Assembly: GCA_046050465.1 (NCBI GenBank)
Contig: JBJOPS010000007.1
Coordinates: 1 to 64,000 of the forward strand
Length of the DNA: 64,000 bases
Direction: 5' to 3'
DNA from: Egaibacter sp046050465
Lineage (GTDB): Bacteria > Pseudomonadota > Gammaproteobacteria > Burkholderiales > Burkholderiaceae_C
The notes beneath the pieces are model-generated. The model had not been told where the DNA came from and ran no database searches. It saw nothing but the letters and a program-made list of their open reading frames with translations. Below, piece by piece: positions 35,961-44,437 of the stretch. The stretch's first letter is position 1; the number at the start of each line of letters is the position of its first letter. The position numbers were made by a program, and so were the translations under genes.

Positions 35961-36902
35961 ATGTACACCACGCTGATTTCCGTTGACCAGTTGTCCGCCC
36001 TGCAACAGCAAGGTGCGCAATTTCCCGCCGGGCCGCCCCAAGGGAAATTAGCCCCTCCGGGGGGCAGTGAGGACACGCAGTGCCAAACGTGGGGGCCACA
36101 TCTCATGATCTTTGACTGCAGCTTTGACCTGATGAACCCCGCCGCAGGGCAGCAGCAATACGCCGAGGCGCACATCCCCGGCGCGGTGTATGTGCATCTG
36201 GACACGGCCCTCAGCGCCAAAGGCCAGCTGGATGCCGCATCGGGCGGGCGCCACCCCCTGCCCTCGCGCGAAACCTTTGCCGCGTGGCTGGGCAGCGTGG
36301 GCTTCACCAACGCAATGCAAGCCGTGGTGTATGACCGCCAGGGCGCCAACTACTGCGGTCGCCTGTGGTGGATGCTGAAGTGGGCCGGCCACGACCACGT
36401 GGCCGTTCTGGACGGCGGCTTGCAGGCCTGGCAGGCGGGCGGCGGTGCCGTCAGCTCCGGCGCGGAAACACCTGCTTTTTCACCCTCAAAATACGCCCTG
36501 GCCCCCGCCAAGACTGCGCTGGTAGCTACTGAAACCGTAGCAAAAAATCTGGGGCGACCTGCGCAAAACATCATCGACGCCCGCGCCACGCCGCGCTTCA
36601 GGGGCGAGGTGGAGCCGCTGGACCCGGTGGCCGGCCACATGCCCGGCGCGCTGAACCGCCCGTTCGCGCAAAACATCGGCGCGGACGGCAAGTTCAAACC
36701 CGCCGCGCAACTGCGCGCCGAGTTCGAAACCCTGCTGGGCGGGCGCGACCCCGCTACCGTGGTGCACCACTGCGGCAGCGGCGTCAGCGCCGTGCCCAAC
36801 ATCATCGCGATGGAAGTGGCCGGGCTGGGCCGCACCGCGCTGTATGCGGGGAGCTGGAGCGAGTGGTGCAGCGATCCTTCGCGGCCGTTTGCTCAAGGGT
36901 GA
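35961..36902 (+). CDS. sseA: 3-mercaptopyruvate/thiosulfate sulfurtransferase (two rhodanese domains)
   Basis: Tandem-rhodanese enzyme moving sulfane sulfur from 3-mercaptopyruvate or thiosulfate to acceptors. At 313 aa, the N-terminal structural domain spans about 40-150 and the catalytic domain about 175-300. The active site is Cys271 in HHCGSGVSA; CGSGV(T/S)A loops favour mercaptopyruvate over thiosulfate. The ATG at 35961 starts MYTTLISVDQ. Two repeat-derived insertions are in frame: about 28 residues after position 20 from a GC-rich block (36028-36099), and about 17 residues between the domains from a 51-bp element (36494-36544). Confidence 0.88.
   Translation: MYTTLISVDQLSALQQQGAQFPAGPPQGKLAPPGGSEDTQCQTWGPHLMIFDCSFDLMNPAAGQQQYAEAHIPGAVYVHLDTALSAKGQLDAASGGRHPLPSRETFAAWLGSVGFTNAMQAVVYDRQGANYCGRLWWMLKWAGHDHVAVLDGGLQAWQAGGGAVSSGAETPAFSPSKYALAPAKTALVATETVAKNLGRPAQNIIDARATPRFRGEVEPLDPVAGHMPGALNRPFAQNIGADGKFKPAAQLRAEFETLLGGRDPATVVHHCGSGVSAVPNIIAMEVAGLGRTALYAGSWSEWCSDPSRPFAQG
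36028..36099 (+). repeat. GC-rich dispersed block inside sseA (family B)
   Basis: CCGGGCCGCCCCAAGGG, an AAATTAG spacer, CCCCTCCGGGGGGCAGTGAGG and an ACGCAGTGCC tail form a stem-like unit. I recall near-identical units in other Comamonadaceae genomes. It is translated as a Gly/Pro-rich insertion ending CQTWGPHLM, absent in ordinary homologues. Confidence 0.65.
36494..36544 (-). repeat. 51-bp palindromic element, copy 5 (inside sseA, antisense)
   Basis: On the minus strand it reads TTTGCTACGGTTTCAGTAGC followed by the GCGCA and GGGGGC blocks. The gene translates it as ALAPAKTALVATETVAK, in frame, in the linker between the rhodanese domains. Confidence 0.8.
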
Positions 36903-36931
36903 TACCAAACTCTCTGGCAAGAGGCTAAACA

Positions 36932-37801
36932 TCACGATTTATCCAGGCCCAGCAACCGCACCGCGTTGCCTTTCAAAATGCCGGGCATCACCTCGGGCTT
37001 GAAACCTGCATTTTCAAAGTCTTTCATCCAGCGGTCGGGCGTGATGAGCGGGTAGTCGCTGCCAAACAGGATGCGGTCCTTGAGCAAGGTGTTCGCGTAT
37101 TGCACCAGCTGCTTTGGAAAATACTTGGGGCTCCAGCCACTGAGGTCAATCCACACGTTGGGTTTGTGCGTGGCCACGCTCAGGGCCTCGTCCTGCCACG
37201 GAAAGCTCGGGTGCGCCATGACGATCTGCATGTCAGGAAATTCAATCGCCACGTCATCCAGATGCATCGGGTTGCTGTACTCCAGCCGCAAGCCGCCACC
37301 GCAACGCATGCCGCTGCCAATGCCACTGTGCCCGGTGTGAAAGATGGCGGGAAGCTTGTGCGCATTGATCACCTCATAAATCGGCCAGGCCATCTTGTCG
37401 TACGGGTGGTAGGCCTGCACAGTCGGGTGAAACTTGAAGCCCTTCACGCCATGGTCCTTGATGAGCCGTTCAGCCTCACGCGCACCCATCTTGCCTTTGT
37501 GCGGATCGATGCTGGCAAACGCAATCATCATGTCGGCGTTCTTCTGCGCGGCTTCGCAGATTTCCTCGTTCGGGATGCGCCTGCGACCCATTTTGGATTC
37601 GGCATCTACCGTGAACATGACCAGACCAATCTTGCGTTCACGGTAGTACGCAATCGTCTCCTCAATCGTGGGGCGTTTGCTGTTGCCGAAGTACTTGTCG
37701 GCAGCGCGGTCGTACGCCTCACCGTAGCTATCAAAGGGGTTCCAGCAGCTCACTTCTGCATGGGTGTGAATGTCGATGGCAATCAGGTTGGCATGGTCCA
37801 T
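36932..37801 (-). CDS. Amidohydrolase family protein (ACMSD-like/decarboxylase type)
   Basis: A 289-aa TIM-barrel hydrolase or decarboxylase of the amidohydrolase-2 group. Metal-binding and catalytic markers: His12 and His14 in IDIHTHAEV, FHPT near residue 125, HTGHSG, AHPSFPW and the conserved Asp in GSDYPL. Relatives include ACMSD, gamma-resorcylate decarboxylase and 4-oxalomesaconate hydratases, so a decarboxylation or hydrolysis of an aromatic or ring-derived acid is plausible next to the ferulate genes. It is divergent from the crotonase gene. Confidence 0.85.
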   Translation of the reverse strand: MDHANLIAIDIHTHAEVSCWNPFDSYGEAYDRAADKYFGNSKRPTIEETIAYYRERKIGLVMFTVDAESKMGRRRIPNEEICEAAQKNADMMIAFASIDPHKGKMGAREAERLIKDHGVKGFKFHPTVQAYHPYDKMAWPIYEVINAHKLPAIFHTGHSGIGSGMRCGGGLRLEYSNPMHLDDVAIEFPDMQIVMAHPSFPWQDEALSVATHKPNVWIDLSGWSPKYFPKQLVQYANTLLKDRILFGSDYPLITPDRWMKDFENAGFKPEVMPGILKGNAVRLLGLDKS

Positions 37802-37914
37802 GGAAACCTCGGGTAAATACTGAGTGGGAATTGCCTTGTATGGCGTAATCTTTGCGCCAACTAGTTACTAAATATAACTTTATCAATGTACTTCAATTTC
37901 GCATAGGTCACAAG

Positions 37915-38709
37915 TTGCAAACCGCTCATATCCAGCCCAGTCTGGCTGAGGTTTCAGTTGAACACCTTGGGGCCGTCTCCATTGTGCGTCTATGTCGCCC
38001 CAAAAAGCGCAACGCCATCAGCGACGGGGTCATGGCCGCCATCGGCCAGCGGTTTGATGAACTGCCGGCCAGCACCCGGGCCGTGGTGATCGACGGTGAG
38101 GGTGATCACTTCTGCGCCGGTCTGGACTTGTCCGAACTCAAGGACCGCGACGCAACAGAGGGTCTGCATCATTCGCGTTCATGGCACAAGATTCTGACCG
38201 CCATCGAATTCGGCTCGGTGCCCATCGTCGCCGCGCTGCATGGCGCCGTGGTTGGTGGCGGGCTGGAGCTGGCCAGCGCCTGCCACATCCGGGTGGCCGA
38301 CGACACCACGTTTTTTGCGCTGCCCGAAGGCTCGCGCGGCATTTTTGTCGGCGGCGGCGGCTCGGTGCGGGTGCCCAAGCTCGTCGGCGCCCACCGCATG
38401 ATGGACATGATGCTCACCGGCCGGGTGTACAAGGCTGCCGAGGGCGTGAGCATTGGCATGGCGCAGTACCACGTGCCAGCCGGTCAGGCGCTGGTCAAGG
38501 CGATTGAACTGGCCGAGCGTATCGCGCAAAACGCACCCATGACCAACTACGCCCTGATGCACGGCCTGCCGCGCATTGCCGAGCAGCCCGCCGACCATGG
38601 CTTTTTCACCGAGGCCATGCTCGCGGCCATTGCGCAGTCCGCCCCGCAAGCCAAGGCACGGGTACGTGCCTTCCTGGATGGCACCGGCCCCAAGGTCAAG
38701 GCCGACTGA
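37915..38709 (+). CDS. Enoyl-CoA hydratase/isomerase (crotonase), likely ferulate-related
   Basis: Crotonase-fold enzyme of 264 aa with oxyanion-hole motifs HFCAGLDLSEL and HGAVVGGGLELASAC. The two usual catalytic glutamates are present: in GGGLELA and in LPEGSRGIF. Lying 29 bp upstream of feruloyl-CoA synthase, it could be the feruloyl-CoA hydratase-lyase (giving vanillin) or a beta-oxidation-type hydratase. The longest frame begins at a TTG 63 bases earlier; TTG 37915 (MQTAHIQPSL), with AGGT upstream, is preferred, and no ATG is available. Confidence 0.82.
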   Translation: MQTAHIQPSLAEVSVEHLGAVSIVRLCRPKKRNAISDGVMAAIGQRFDELPASTRAVVIDGEGDHFCAGLDLSELKDRDATEGLHHSRSWHKILTAIEFGSVPIVAALHGAVVGGGLELASACHIRVADDTTFFALPEGSRGIFVGGGGSVRVPKLVGAHRMMDMMLTGRVYKAAEGVSIGMAQYHVPAGQALVKAIELAERIAQNAPMTNYALMHGLPRIAEQPADHGFFTEAMLAAIAQSAPQAKARVRAFLDGTGPKVKAD

Positions 38710-38738
38710 CGCCTCGGCGTATCCCGGAGACAAACGGC

Positions 38739-40640
38739 ATGCATGCAACAACGAGCACGAGCGCCAGCGCCAATTTCCGCCCTTTCCAGTTTGGCGTGAC
38801 CCACGCACGGCACAGCCAGCAAGGCAGCAATACCTACCTGCAGGCAGATCAGACCCTGGAGGCCTACCCCCACCGCATGACTGACCGCTTGGTGCACTGG
38901 GCCAGCGCCACGCCCGACCGCACGCTGTATGCGCGGCGCGACCCGGCGCTGGGCGGCGAATGGCGCCACCTCAGTTTCGCCCAGGCGCTCGAAGCGGCCC
39001 GCAGCATTGCCCAGGCCCTGCTGGACCGCGGCCTGAACGCCGAGCGTCCGCTGGTGATCCTGAGCGAAAACAGTCTGGAGCACGCCATGCTGGCCTTGGG
39101 CGCAATGTACGCCGGCGTGCCCTTTTGTGCCGTTTCACCCGCCTACTCGCTGATCAGCCAGGACTTCGACAAACTGCGCCACGTGTTGGACACGCTGACA
39201 CCCGGGCTGGTGTATGCCGATGACTGGAAGCGTTATGGCCGGGCCATTGAAGCAGTGGTGCCGGCCGGCACCGAAGTTGCTATAAAAAATGTAGCTTCTA
39301 ACGCAATATCCACAAGGGCTACAACCTCTTTTGATGCCCTGGTGCAAACAAAAGCCAGCCCGGCTGTCGATGCCGCCATGCAGGCCACCGGCCCTGACAC
39401 CATCGTCAAGTTCCTGTTCACCAGTGGCTCCACCAAGCTGCCCAAGGCCGTCATCAACACGCAGCGCATGATCTGCGCCAACCAGCAGCAGATGCGCCAG
39501 TCGATGCCGGTGATTGCCGAAGACCCGCTGGTGCTGGTGGACTGGATGCCATGGAACCACACGGCTGGTGGCAACCACAACTTCTTCATGGTGGTGTTCA
39601 ACGGCGGCACCCTCTACATCGACGACGGCAAGCCCACCCCGGCCCTGCTGGGCGAGACCCTGCGCAACCTGCGCGAGGTGGCGCCCACCTGGTATTTCAA
39701 TGTACCGGTCGGGTTTGAGGCCATTGCCAATGCCATGCAGACCGACGCAGCGCTGCGCCGCAATTTTCTGAGCCGCGTGCGCCAGTTGTTCTATGCCGGT
39801 GCCGCGCTGGCGCAGCCGATCTGGGACAGCCTGTACGCCAGTGCCGAGCAGGAATACGGCGAGCGCGTGGTGATGACTGCGGGGTTGGGCATGACCGAGT
39901 CCAGCCCGTTTGGCCTGTTCGTCACCACGCCGCACTCCAAAGCCGGCGACCTGGGCCTGCCCACCCCCGGGCTGGAACTCAAGCTCGTTCCCATGGGCGA
40001 CAAGCTTGAGATCCGCTACCGCGGCCCCAACATCACCCCGGGCTATTGGCGCGGCGAGGAAGCTACGGCAGAGGCGTTTGACGAAGAAGGCTTTTTCTGC
40101 ACGGGCGACGCCGTGCAATGGATTGACCCGAACGACATCCACCAGGGTCTGCGCTTTGATGGCCGCATTGCCGAAGACTTCAAGCTGGCCACCGGCACCT
40201 TCGTGAGCGTGGGGCCACTGCGCGCCAGGATTGCCGCCGCCGGAGCGCCCTACGTGCAGGACGCCGTGATCACCGGTCTCAACCTAAAAGAGGTCGGTGC
40301 ATTGATATTCCCCACCGCCGCGTGCCGCACCTTGAGCGGTTTGCCTGCGTCAGCCAGCCTGAAAGACGTGCTGGAAAGCCCGGCGGTACAGTCGCACTTC
40401 CAGGGCGTGGTCAACAAACTGGCCACCAGCGCCACCGGCAGCGCCAACCGCATCACCCGCCTGCACCTGATGGCCGAGCCCCCATCCATTGACAAGGGCG
40501 AAGTCACCGACAAAGGCTCCATCAACCAGCGTGCGGTGCTCAAACACCGCGCAACACTGGTTGACGCGCTGCACGATGGCAGCTTGTCCTTCACGATCCA
40601 ACCTGGCACATCAATTTCATCAACAGGAGACACACCATGA
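38739..40640 (+). CDS. fcs: Feruloyl-CoA synthase
   Basis: Adenylate-forming ligase activating ferulate (and probably caffeate or coumarate) with ATP and CoA. The 633-aa protein has the AMP-binding motif FTSGSTKLPK at 227-236, the VDWMPWNHTAGGNHNF segment, GLGMTESSPF, and the DGRIAEDFKLATGTFVSVGPLR block typical of feruloyl-CoA synthases. Residues 180-196 (VAIKNVASNAISTRATT) are encoded by a 51-bp palindromic element, so that loop is extended. The stop overlaps the next start (ATGA). No vanillin dehydrogenase is in the window. Confidence 0.92.
   Translation: MHATTSTSASANFRPFQFGVTHARHSQQGSNTYLQADQTLEAYPHRMTDRLVHWASATPDRTLYARRDPALGGEWRHLSFAQALEAARSIAQALLDRGLNAERPLVILSENSLEHAMLALGAMYAGVPFCAVSPAYSLISQDFDKLRHVLDTLTPGLVYADDWKRYGRAIEAVVPAGTEVAIKNVASNAISTRATTSFDALVQTKASPAVDAAMQATGPDTIVKFLFTSGSTKLPKAVINTQRMICANQQQMRQSMPVIAEDPLVLVDWMPWNHTAGGNHNFFMVVFNGGTLYIDDGKPTPALLGETLRNLREVAPTWYFNVPVGFEAIANAMQTDAALRRNFLSRVRQLFYAGAALAQPIWDSLYASAEQEYGERVVMTAGLGMTESSPFGLFVTTPHSKAGDLGLPTPGLELKLVPMGDKLEIRYRGPNITPGYWRGEEATAEAFDEEGFFCTGDAVQWIDPNDIHQGLRFDGRIAEDFKLATGTFVSVGPLRARIAAAGAPYVQDAVITGLNLKEVGALIFPTAACRTLSGLPASASLKDVLESPAVQSHFQGVVNKLATSATGSANRITRLHLMAEPPSIDKGEVTDKGSINQRAVLKHRATLVDALHDGSLSFTIQPGTSISSTGDTP
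39276..39326 (+). repeat. 51-bp palindromic element, copy 6 (inside fcs, sense)
   Basis: Begins GTTGCTATAAAAAATGTAGC; the central ACGCA and CAAGGGCT blocks follow. Translated in frame as 17 residues starting VAIKNVAS. Confidence 0.85.
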
Positions 40641-41629
40641 CCACTCGTCGCCAATTCGTCCAGGCTGCCACCGCAGTCACCGCTCTGGGTTCCTTGACCA
40701 GCCTCCCGTCTTTCGCCCAGGCGCTGGATCTGGTAAAAATCGTCAATGGCTTCCCCGCAGGGGGTACAGCCGACGCCACCAGTCGGCGCGTTGGTGAAAA
40801 ACTGGCGGGCTCGGCCCTTACCAGGAATGCCGCTGTGGTAGAAAACAAACCTGGGGCTGGCGGGCGTATTGCCGTAGATTTTGTCAAAAACGCCGCCCCA
40901 GATGGTTCAACATTGCTGCTGACGCCCTACTCCTGTACGTCGGTTTATCCGCACATCTATAGCAAGCTCAGCTACGACCCGTTCAAGGACCTGATGCCCG
41001 TGTCGATTGCGGCGGTCATGCACCATGGCCTCGCCGTCGGGCCGATGGTGCCTGCCAGCGTGAAAACCGTGAAAGACTATGTGGCATGGGCCAAGGCAAA
41101 CCCCGGCCAGGCCAGTTACGGCTCGCCCGCTGCCGGCTCGCTCCCGCACTTTCTGGGCGCCATGCTCAGTGGCTTTACCAACACGCCACTGCAGCACGTG
41201 CCGTACCGCGGGTCGGTTCCCGGTGTTGCCGACGTGATCGCTGGCCAGATTGCCTCCATGTTCACGCCCAGTGGCGATTTCATCCCCAACCACAAGGCGG
41301 GCAAGCTGCGCATCATCGCCACATCTGGCCCCACCCGATCACCCTTCACGCCGGACGTGCCCACCTTTGCCGAGCAGGGCTTTGGCGAGCTCACGACCGA
41401 GGAATGGTTTGGTTTCTACGCGCCCGCGAAGACACCAGGCAACGTCATCGATAACGCCAACGCAGCCATCAATGCGGTGCTGCAGGACAAAACAGTCATC
41501 AACTCGCTGGCCACGTTTGGCCTGACCGCACGTGGCTCCACAGTGCGTGAAATGGACAAGAGCCAGCGCGATGCCTACTACCGTTGGGGCCCCATCGTCA
41601 AGCAGATCGGGTTCACAGCCGAATCCTGA
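40637..41629 (+). CDS. Tripartite tricarboxylate (Bug family) substrate-binding protein
   Basis: Periplasmic binding protein of 330 aa (TTT/Bug family) with a Tat-like signal MTTRRQFVQAATAVTALGSL. Family features are VKIVNGFPAGGTADATSRRVGEKL, the VVENKPGAGGRIAVDFV loop, DGSTLLLTPYS and VPYRGSVPGVADVIAGQI. Betaproteobacteria have very many orphan Bug proteins; no TctA/TctB genes lie here. The start overlaps the fcs stop, so it probably binds a ferulate-related aromatic acid, an inference from context only. Confidence 0.9.
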   Translation: MTTRRQFVQAATAVTALGSLTSLPSFAQALDLVKIVNGFPAGGTADATSRRVGEKLAGSALTRNAAVVENKPGAGGRIAVDFVKNAAPDGSTLLLTPYSCTSVYPHIYSKLSYDPFKDLMPVSIAAVMHHGLAVGPMVPASVKTVKDYVAWAKANPGQASYGSPAAGSLPHFLGAMLSGFTNTPLQHVPYRGSVPGVADVIAGQIASMFTPSGDFIPNHKAGKLRIIATSGPTRSPFTPDVPTFAEQGFGELTTEEWFGFYAPAKTPGNVIDNANAAINAVLQDKTVINSLATFGLTARGSTVREMDKSQRDAYYRWGPIVKQIGFTAES

Positions 41630-41645
41630 TCACCAGAGAAACCCC

Positions 41646-43385
41646 ATGTCAACACCATTCAACACGGTCAGGCTGACATTGGTCAGCGTTGGACTGGCTG
41701 CCCTTGCAGCCTGTGTGGCGCCGCCTTCCAATACAGAACAAAAACAGGTCTCAGCCCCCGTGGAATGTGCGCAACTAGCTACACAATTTGTAGCAAATGG
41801 CACCCGTATCACGGCAGTTGAATCCATACCCGCTGGACTCACCGTCAACGCCATGGCGCAGCCCTACCCCATGCCCGCGCACTGCAAGGTGAGTGGCCGG
41901 ATGAATGAGCGTACCGGCGCCGACGGCAAACCCTATGCCATCGGTTTTGAGATGCGGCTGCCCGCCAACTGGAACGGGCGCTTCCTGTTTCAGGCCAACG
42001 GCGGCAACGACGGTGTGGTGACCCCGGCCTTTGGCAACGTGGTGTCGGGTGGCCCCACCACCAACGGGTTGATGCAGGGGTTTGCCGTGCTGTCCAGTGA
42101 CGCGGGCCACGCCATGTTGCCACCCGCCGCCGCGGGCCTGGTAGGCGGCAACCTGTTTGGCCTGGAGCCGCAAGCCCGACTAGACTATGGCTACGCGGCC
42201 AACGGTGCGCTGGCACCCATGGCCAAGCAACTGATCACCACCCACTATGGGAAAGCCCCCAAAACTTCCTACATGATGGGTTGCTCCAACGGTGGCCGGC
42301 ACGGCATGGTCGCCGCATCACGTTACGCCCGGGAGTTTGACGGCATCATCGCCGGCAACCCGGGGTTCAACCTGCCCAAAGCCGCCGTGCAGCACGCCTG
42401 GGACATTCAGGCCTTCAGCGCGGTCAACCCTGATATCAAGGCCGCCTTCCCGCCCGCTGACATGAAGCTGCTGGCCAACAAGGTGCTGGAGAAATGTGAC
42501 GCACTGGACGGGCTGGCCGATGGCATGGTGAACAACCTGGCAGCCTGCCAGACGGCTTTTGACGTGAAGGCCCTGCAATGCACCGGTACCAAAACCGCGC
42601 AATGCTTAAGTGGTCCGCAGGTGGGCGCGCTGCAAAAAGTCTTTGCCGGCCCCGTCAACAGCAAGGGCGAAAAGCTGTATTCCGACTGGCCATGGGATGC
42701 CGGTGTGGGTGCATCGCAAATCGGTTTTGGCAGCTGGCGCGCCTGGAAACTGCAAGGGCCAATTGCCGACCTGCCGATCATCGGCGCACTCGGGGCCGGA
42801 TCGGTTGCCTACATTTTTTCCACACCACCCAAGCCGGTTGCCGGCAACCCGCCCGCGCTGATTCAGTCCCTGCTGGACTACAACTTTGACGTGGATGCGC
42901 CGAAGATCAACGCCACCGACGCCCAATTCAGGGAGTCTGCCGTGCAATTCATGACGCCGCCCAATGCGACCGACCTGTCGCCTTTCAAGGCCCGCGGGGG
43001 CAAACTCATCGTGTACCACGGCAGCAGTGATCCCGTGTTTTCGGTCAACGACACCATCCGGTGGTATGACGGCCTCAACCGCAACCATGGCGGCAACGCC
43101 AATACCTTTGCCCGCCTCTTCACCGTGCCCGGCATGAACCACTGTCAGGGCGGACCGGCAACCGAGCAGTTCGACATGCTCAGCGCCATGGTCGACTGGG
43201 TGGAAAACGGCAAGGCACCGGCGCAGGTCGTCGCCACGGCGCGTACCGGCGTGAACCCCGATGTTCCAGCAGACTGGATCAGCCAGGGCAAGCCACGCTC
43301 GCGTCCACTGTGCCCTTATCCGCAGCAAGCCCGCTACCGGGGGGCGGGTGATGTCAACGACGCTGCCAGTTTCAGCTGCCAATAA
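41646..43385 (+). CDS. Tannase/feruloyl esterase lipoprotein
   Basis: Secreted esterase that could release ferulate from plant esters or hydrolyse tannin-like esters, 579 aa. The signal ends in the lipobox LAAC (Cys23), so the protein is likely membrane-anchored. The tannase-type CS-D-HC arrangement is complete: Cys213-Ser214 (GCSNGGRHG), Asp462 (GSSDPVF) and His499-Cys500 (MNHCQGG). Residues 34-51 (QVSAPVECAQLATQFVAN), just after the lipidation site, come from a 51-bp palindromic element, forming part of the tether. The ATG at 41646 follows AGAGAAACCCC. It overlaps the start of the marR gene by 35 bp. Confidence 0.9.
   Translation: MSTPFNTVRLTLVSVGLAALAACVAPPSNTEQKQVSAPVECAQLATQFVANGTRITAVESIPAGLTVNAMAQPYPMPAHCKVSGRMNERTGADGKPYAIGFEMRLPANWNGRFLFQANGGNDGVVTPAFGNVVSGGPTTNGLMQGFAVLSSDAGHAMLPPAAAGLVGGNLFGLEPQARLDYGYAANGALAPMAKQLITTHYGKAPKTSYMMGCSNGGRHGMVAASRYAREFDGIIAGNPGFNLPKAAVQHAWDIQAFSAVNPDIKAAFPPADMKLLANKVLEKCDALDGLADGMVNNLAACQTAFDVKALQCTGTKTAQCLSGPQVGALQKVFAGPVNSKGEKLYSDWPWDAGVGASQIGFGSWRAWKLQGPIADLPIIGALGAGSVAYIFSTPPKPVAGNPPALIQSLLDYNFDVDAPKINATDAQFRESAVQFMTPPNATDLSPFKARGGKLIVYHGSSDPVFSVNDTIRWYDGLNRNHGGNANTFARLFTVPGMNHCQGGPATEQFDMLSAMVDWVENGKAPAQVVATARTGVNPDVPADWISQGKPRSRPLCPYPQQARYRGAGDVNDAASFSCQ
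41747..41797 (-). repeat. 51-bp palindromic element, copy 7 (inside the esterase, antisense)
   Basis: On the minus strand it begins TTTGCTACAAATTGTGTAGC and ends GGGGGCTGAGACC. It is translated in frame into the linker behind the lipid-anchor cysteine. Confidence 0.85.
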
Positions 43386-43887
43386 TGAATCGTCATCGAC
43401 TCAACAAGGCACCACCAAACCCGGACAACCTTCTTTGAATACCTTGACTGAGTCCACAGTTGACCGGGTGGACACGAGCCCCCTGGAAAGCCTGATGGGT
43501 TACAACGCCCGTCGGGCCGCATTGACCATCATCGGGCTCTTCATGCAACGCATGTCGGTTTATGACCTGCGACCCGTCAACTTTTCAGTGTTGCTCCTCA
43601 TTACGCACAACCCTGGCATTACCTCCAGCCAACTGTGTTCAGTCCTGGGCATGCTGCCACCCAATCTGGTAGGCATGATCAATCAGTTCGAAAAGCGCTT
43701 GCTCATCGAGCGCCGGCCCCACCCCAGTGATGGTCGCGCCATGGGCCTGCATCTGACCACATCGGGCCATCAGCTGATGCGTGATGCAGAAAAAACTGCC
43801 ACCACTTTGGAACTGGACGCCACCCCCAGACTGAGCACTTCCGAACGCAAAACCCTGATACGACTGTTGCAAAAAGTCTATTTTTGA
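43351..43887 (+). CDS. MarR family transcriptional regulator
   Basis: Winged-helix regulator of 178 aa with an extended disordered N-terminus (about 40 residues rich in Ser, Thr and Gln). The DNA-binding core is GITSSQLCSVLGMLPPNLVGMINQFEKRLLIERRPHPSDGRAMGLHLTTSG. MarR regulators control ferulate operons in several proteobacteria, responding to the CoA thioester, and the location at the end of the fcs cluster fits that role. The ATG at 43351 follows GGGGCGGGTG and lies inside the 3' end of the esterase gene. The frame extends upstream, but only within the esterase gene. Confidence 0.88.
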   Translation: MSTTLPVSAANNESSSTQQGTTKPGQPSLNTLTESTVDRVDTSPLESLMGYNARRAALTIIGLFMQRMSVYDLRPVNFSVLLLITHNPGITSSQLCSVLGMLPPNLVGMINQFEKRLLIERRPHPSDGRAMGLHLTTSGHQLMRDAEKTATTLELDATPRLSTSERKTLIRLLQKVYF

Positions 43888-43905
43888 AAAGTTGCTGATG
43901 GTTTT

Positions 43906-43956
43906 ATCATTAGCCCTCACCAATATTGCCCCGGTAGCTACTAAACTTGTAGCATT
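43906..43956 (-). repeat. 51-bp palindromic element, copy 8 (intergenic, marR-hxlR)
   Basis: On the minus strand it begins AATGCTACAAGTTTAGTAGC and ends GAGGGCTAATGAT. It starts 18 bases after the marR stop. Confidence 0.82.
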
Positions 43957-44059
43957 TTGAGAACTGCTATATCATTCCGGCTGCTCGATTGTTGGCGTAG
44001 TGCAACCCGCCTACACTACGCCATACACCAAAATACTTCAGACCAGAGGAGATTACCGA

Positions 44060-44371
44060 ATGAGTTCCAAGGAAAACGCCGCCGTCAATCAGCTGCTGGG
44101 CCTATTGGAATCCCGCTACGCGATGCGTGTATTGTGGGCCCTCAAAGATGGGCATGCGCAAACCTTCCGTTTGCTCCAGGACAGTATTGGCAGCATCACA
44201 CCGAATACCTTGAATACCCGCATCAAGGAATTGCGTCAGGCCGGTTTGCTCAACCATGGCAGCAACGGCTATGTGGTGACATCTTCCGGCGCTGACTTGC
44301 TCAAACGCATGAGTGATGTGTCGGCCTTCGCAACCAAGTGGGCCAGCAGCCAGGCCAAGAAGAAAAACTGA
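44060..44371 (+). CDS. HxlR-like winged-helix transcriptional regulator
   Basis: A compact 103-aa regulator. The pattern AVNQLLGLLESRYAMRVLWALKDGHAQTFRLLQDSIGSITPNTLNTRIKELRQAGLL is typical of the HxlR group: a helix, a two-helix reader and a beta-wing. No sensor domain is present. The ATG at 44060 with AGAGGAG seven bases upstream is a clear start; the frame opens earlier at 44000 without a ribosome site. Target unknown; it stands alone between the marR cluster and FKBP and is followed by a strong terminator. Confidence 0.85.
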   Translation: MSSKENAAVNQLLGLLESRYAMRVLWALKDGHAQTFRLLQDSIGSITPNTLNTRIKELRQAGLLNHGSNGYVVTSSGADLLKRMSDVSAFATKWASSQAKKKN

Positions 44372-44386
44372 CTCTGGCGCCAATGG

Positions 44387-44437
44387 CGCCACCAACAAAA
44401 AAGGACAAGTCAGACTTGTCCTTTTTTGTTGGTGGCG
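44387..44437 (+). terminator. Very long perfect hairpin terminator
   Basis: The arm CGCCACCAACAAAAAAGG plus ACAAG (23 nt, 44387-44409) pairs perfectly with 44415-44437 across a TCAGA loop. Internal A6/T6 tracts give a T run on either strand, so it can act in both directions. It lies 15 bases after the HxlR stop. Confidence 0.85.

Noticed and set aside
35006..35986. Overlapping plus-strand frame across the DMT exporter (326 codons)
   Set aside because: Arg/Gly/His-rich with no motifs; the other frame gives an unmistakable EamA protein.
37835..37886. Possible diverged element copy upstream of the crotonase gene (CTAGTTACTAAATATAACTT)
   Set aside because: Half-palindromes are changed (GTTA in place of GCTA) and shifted by two bases, so the 51-bp register fails.
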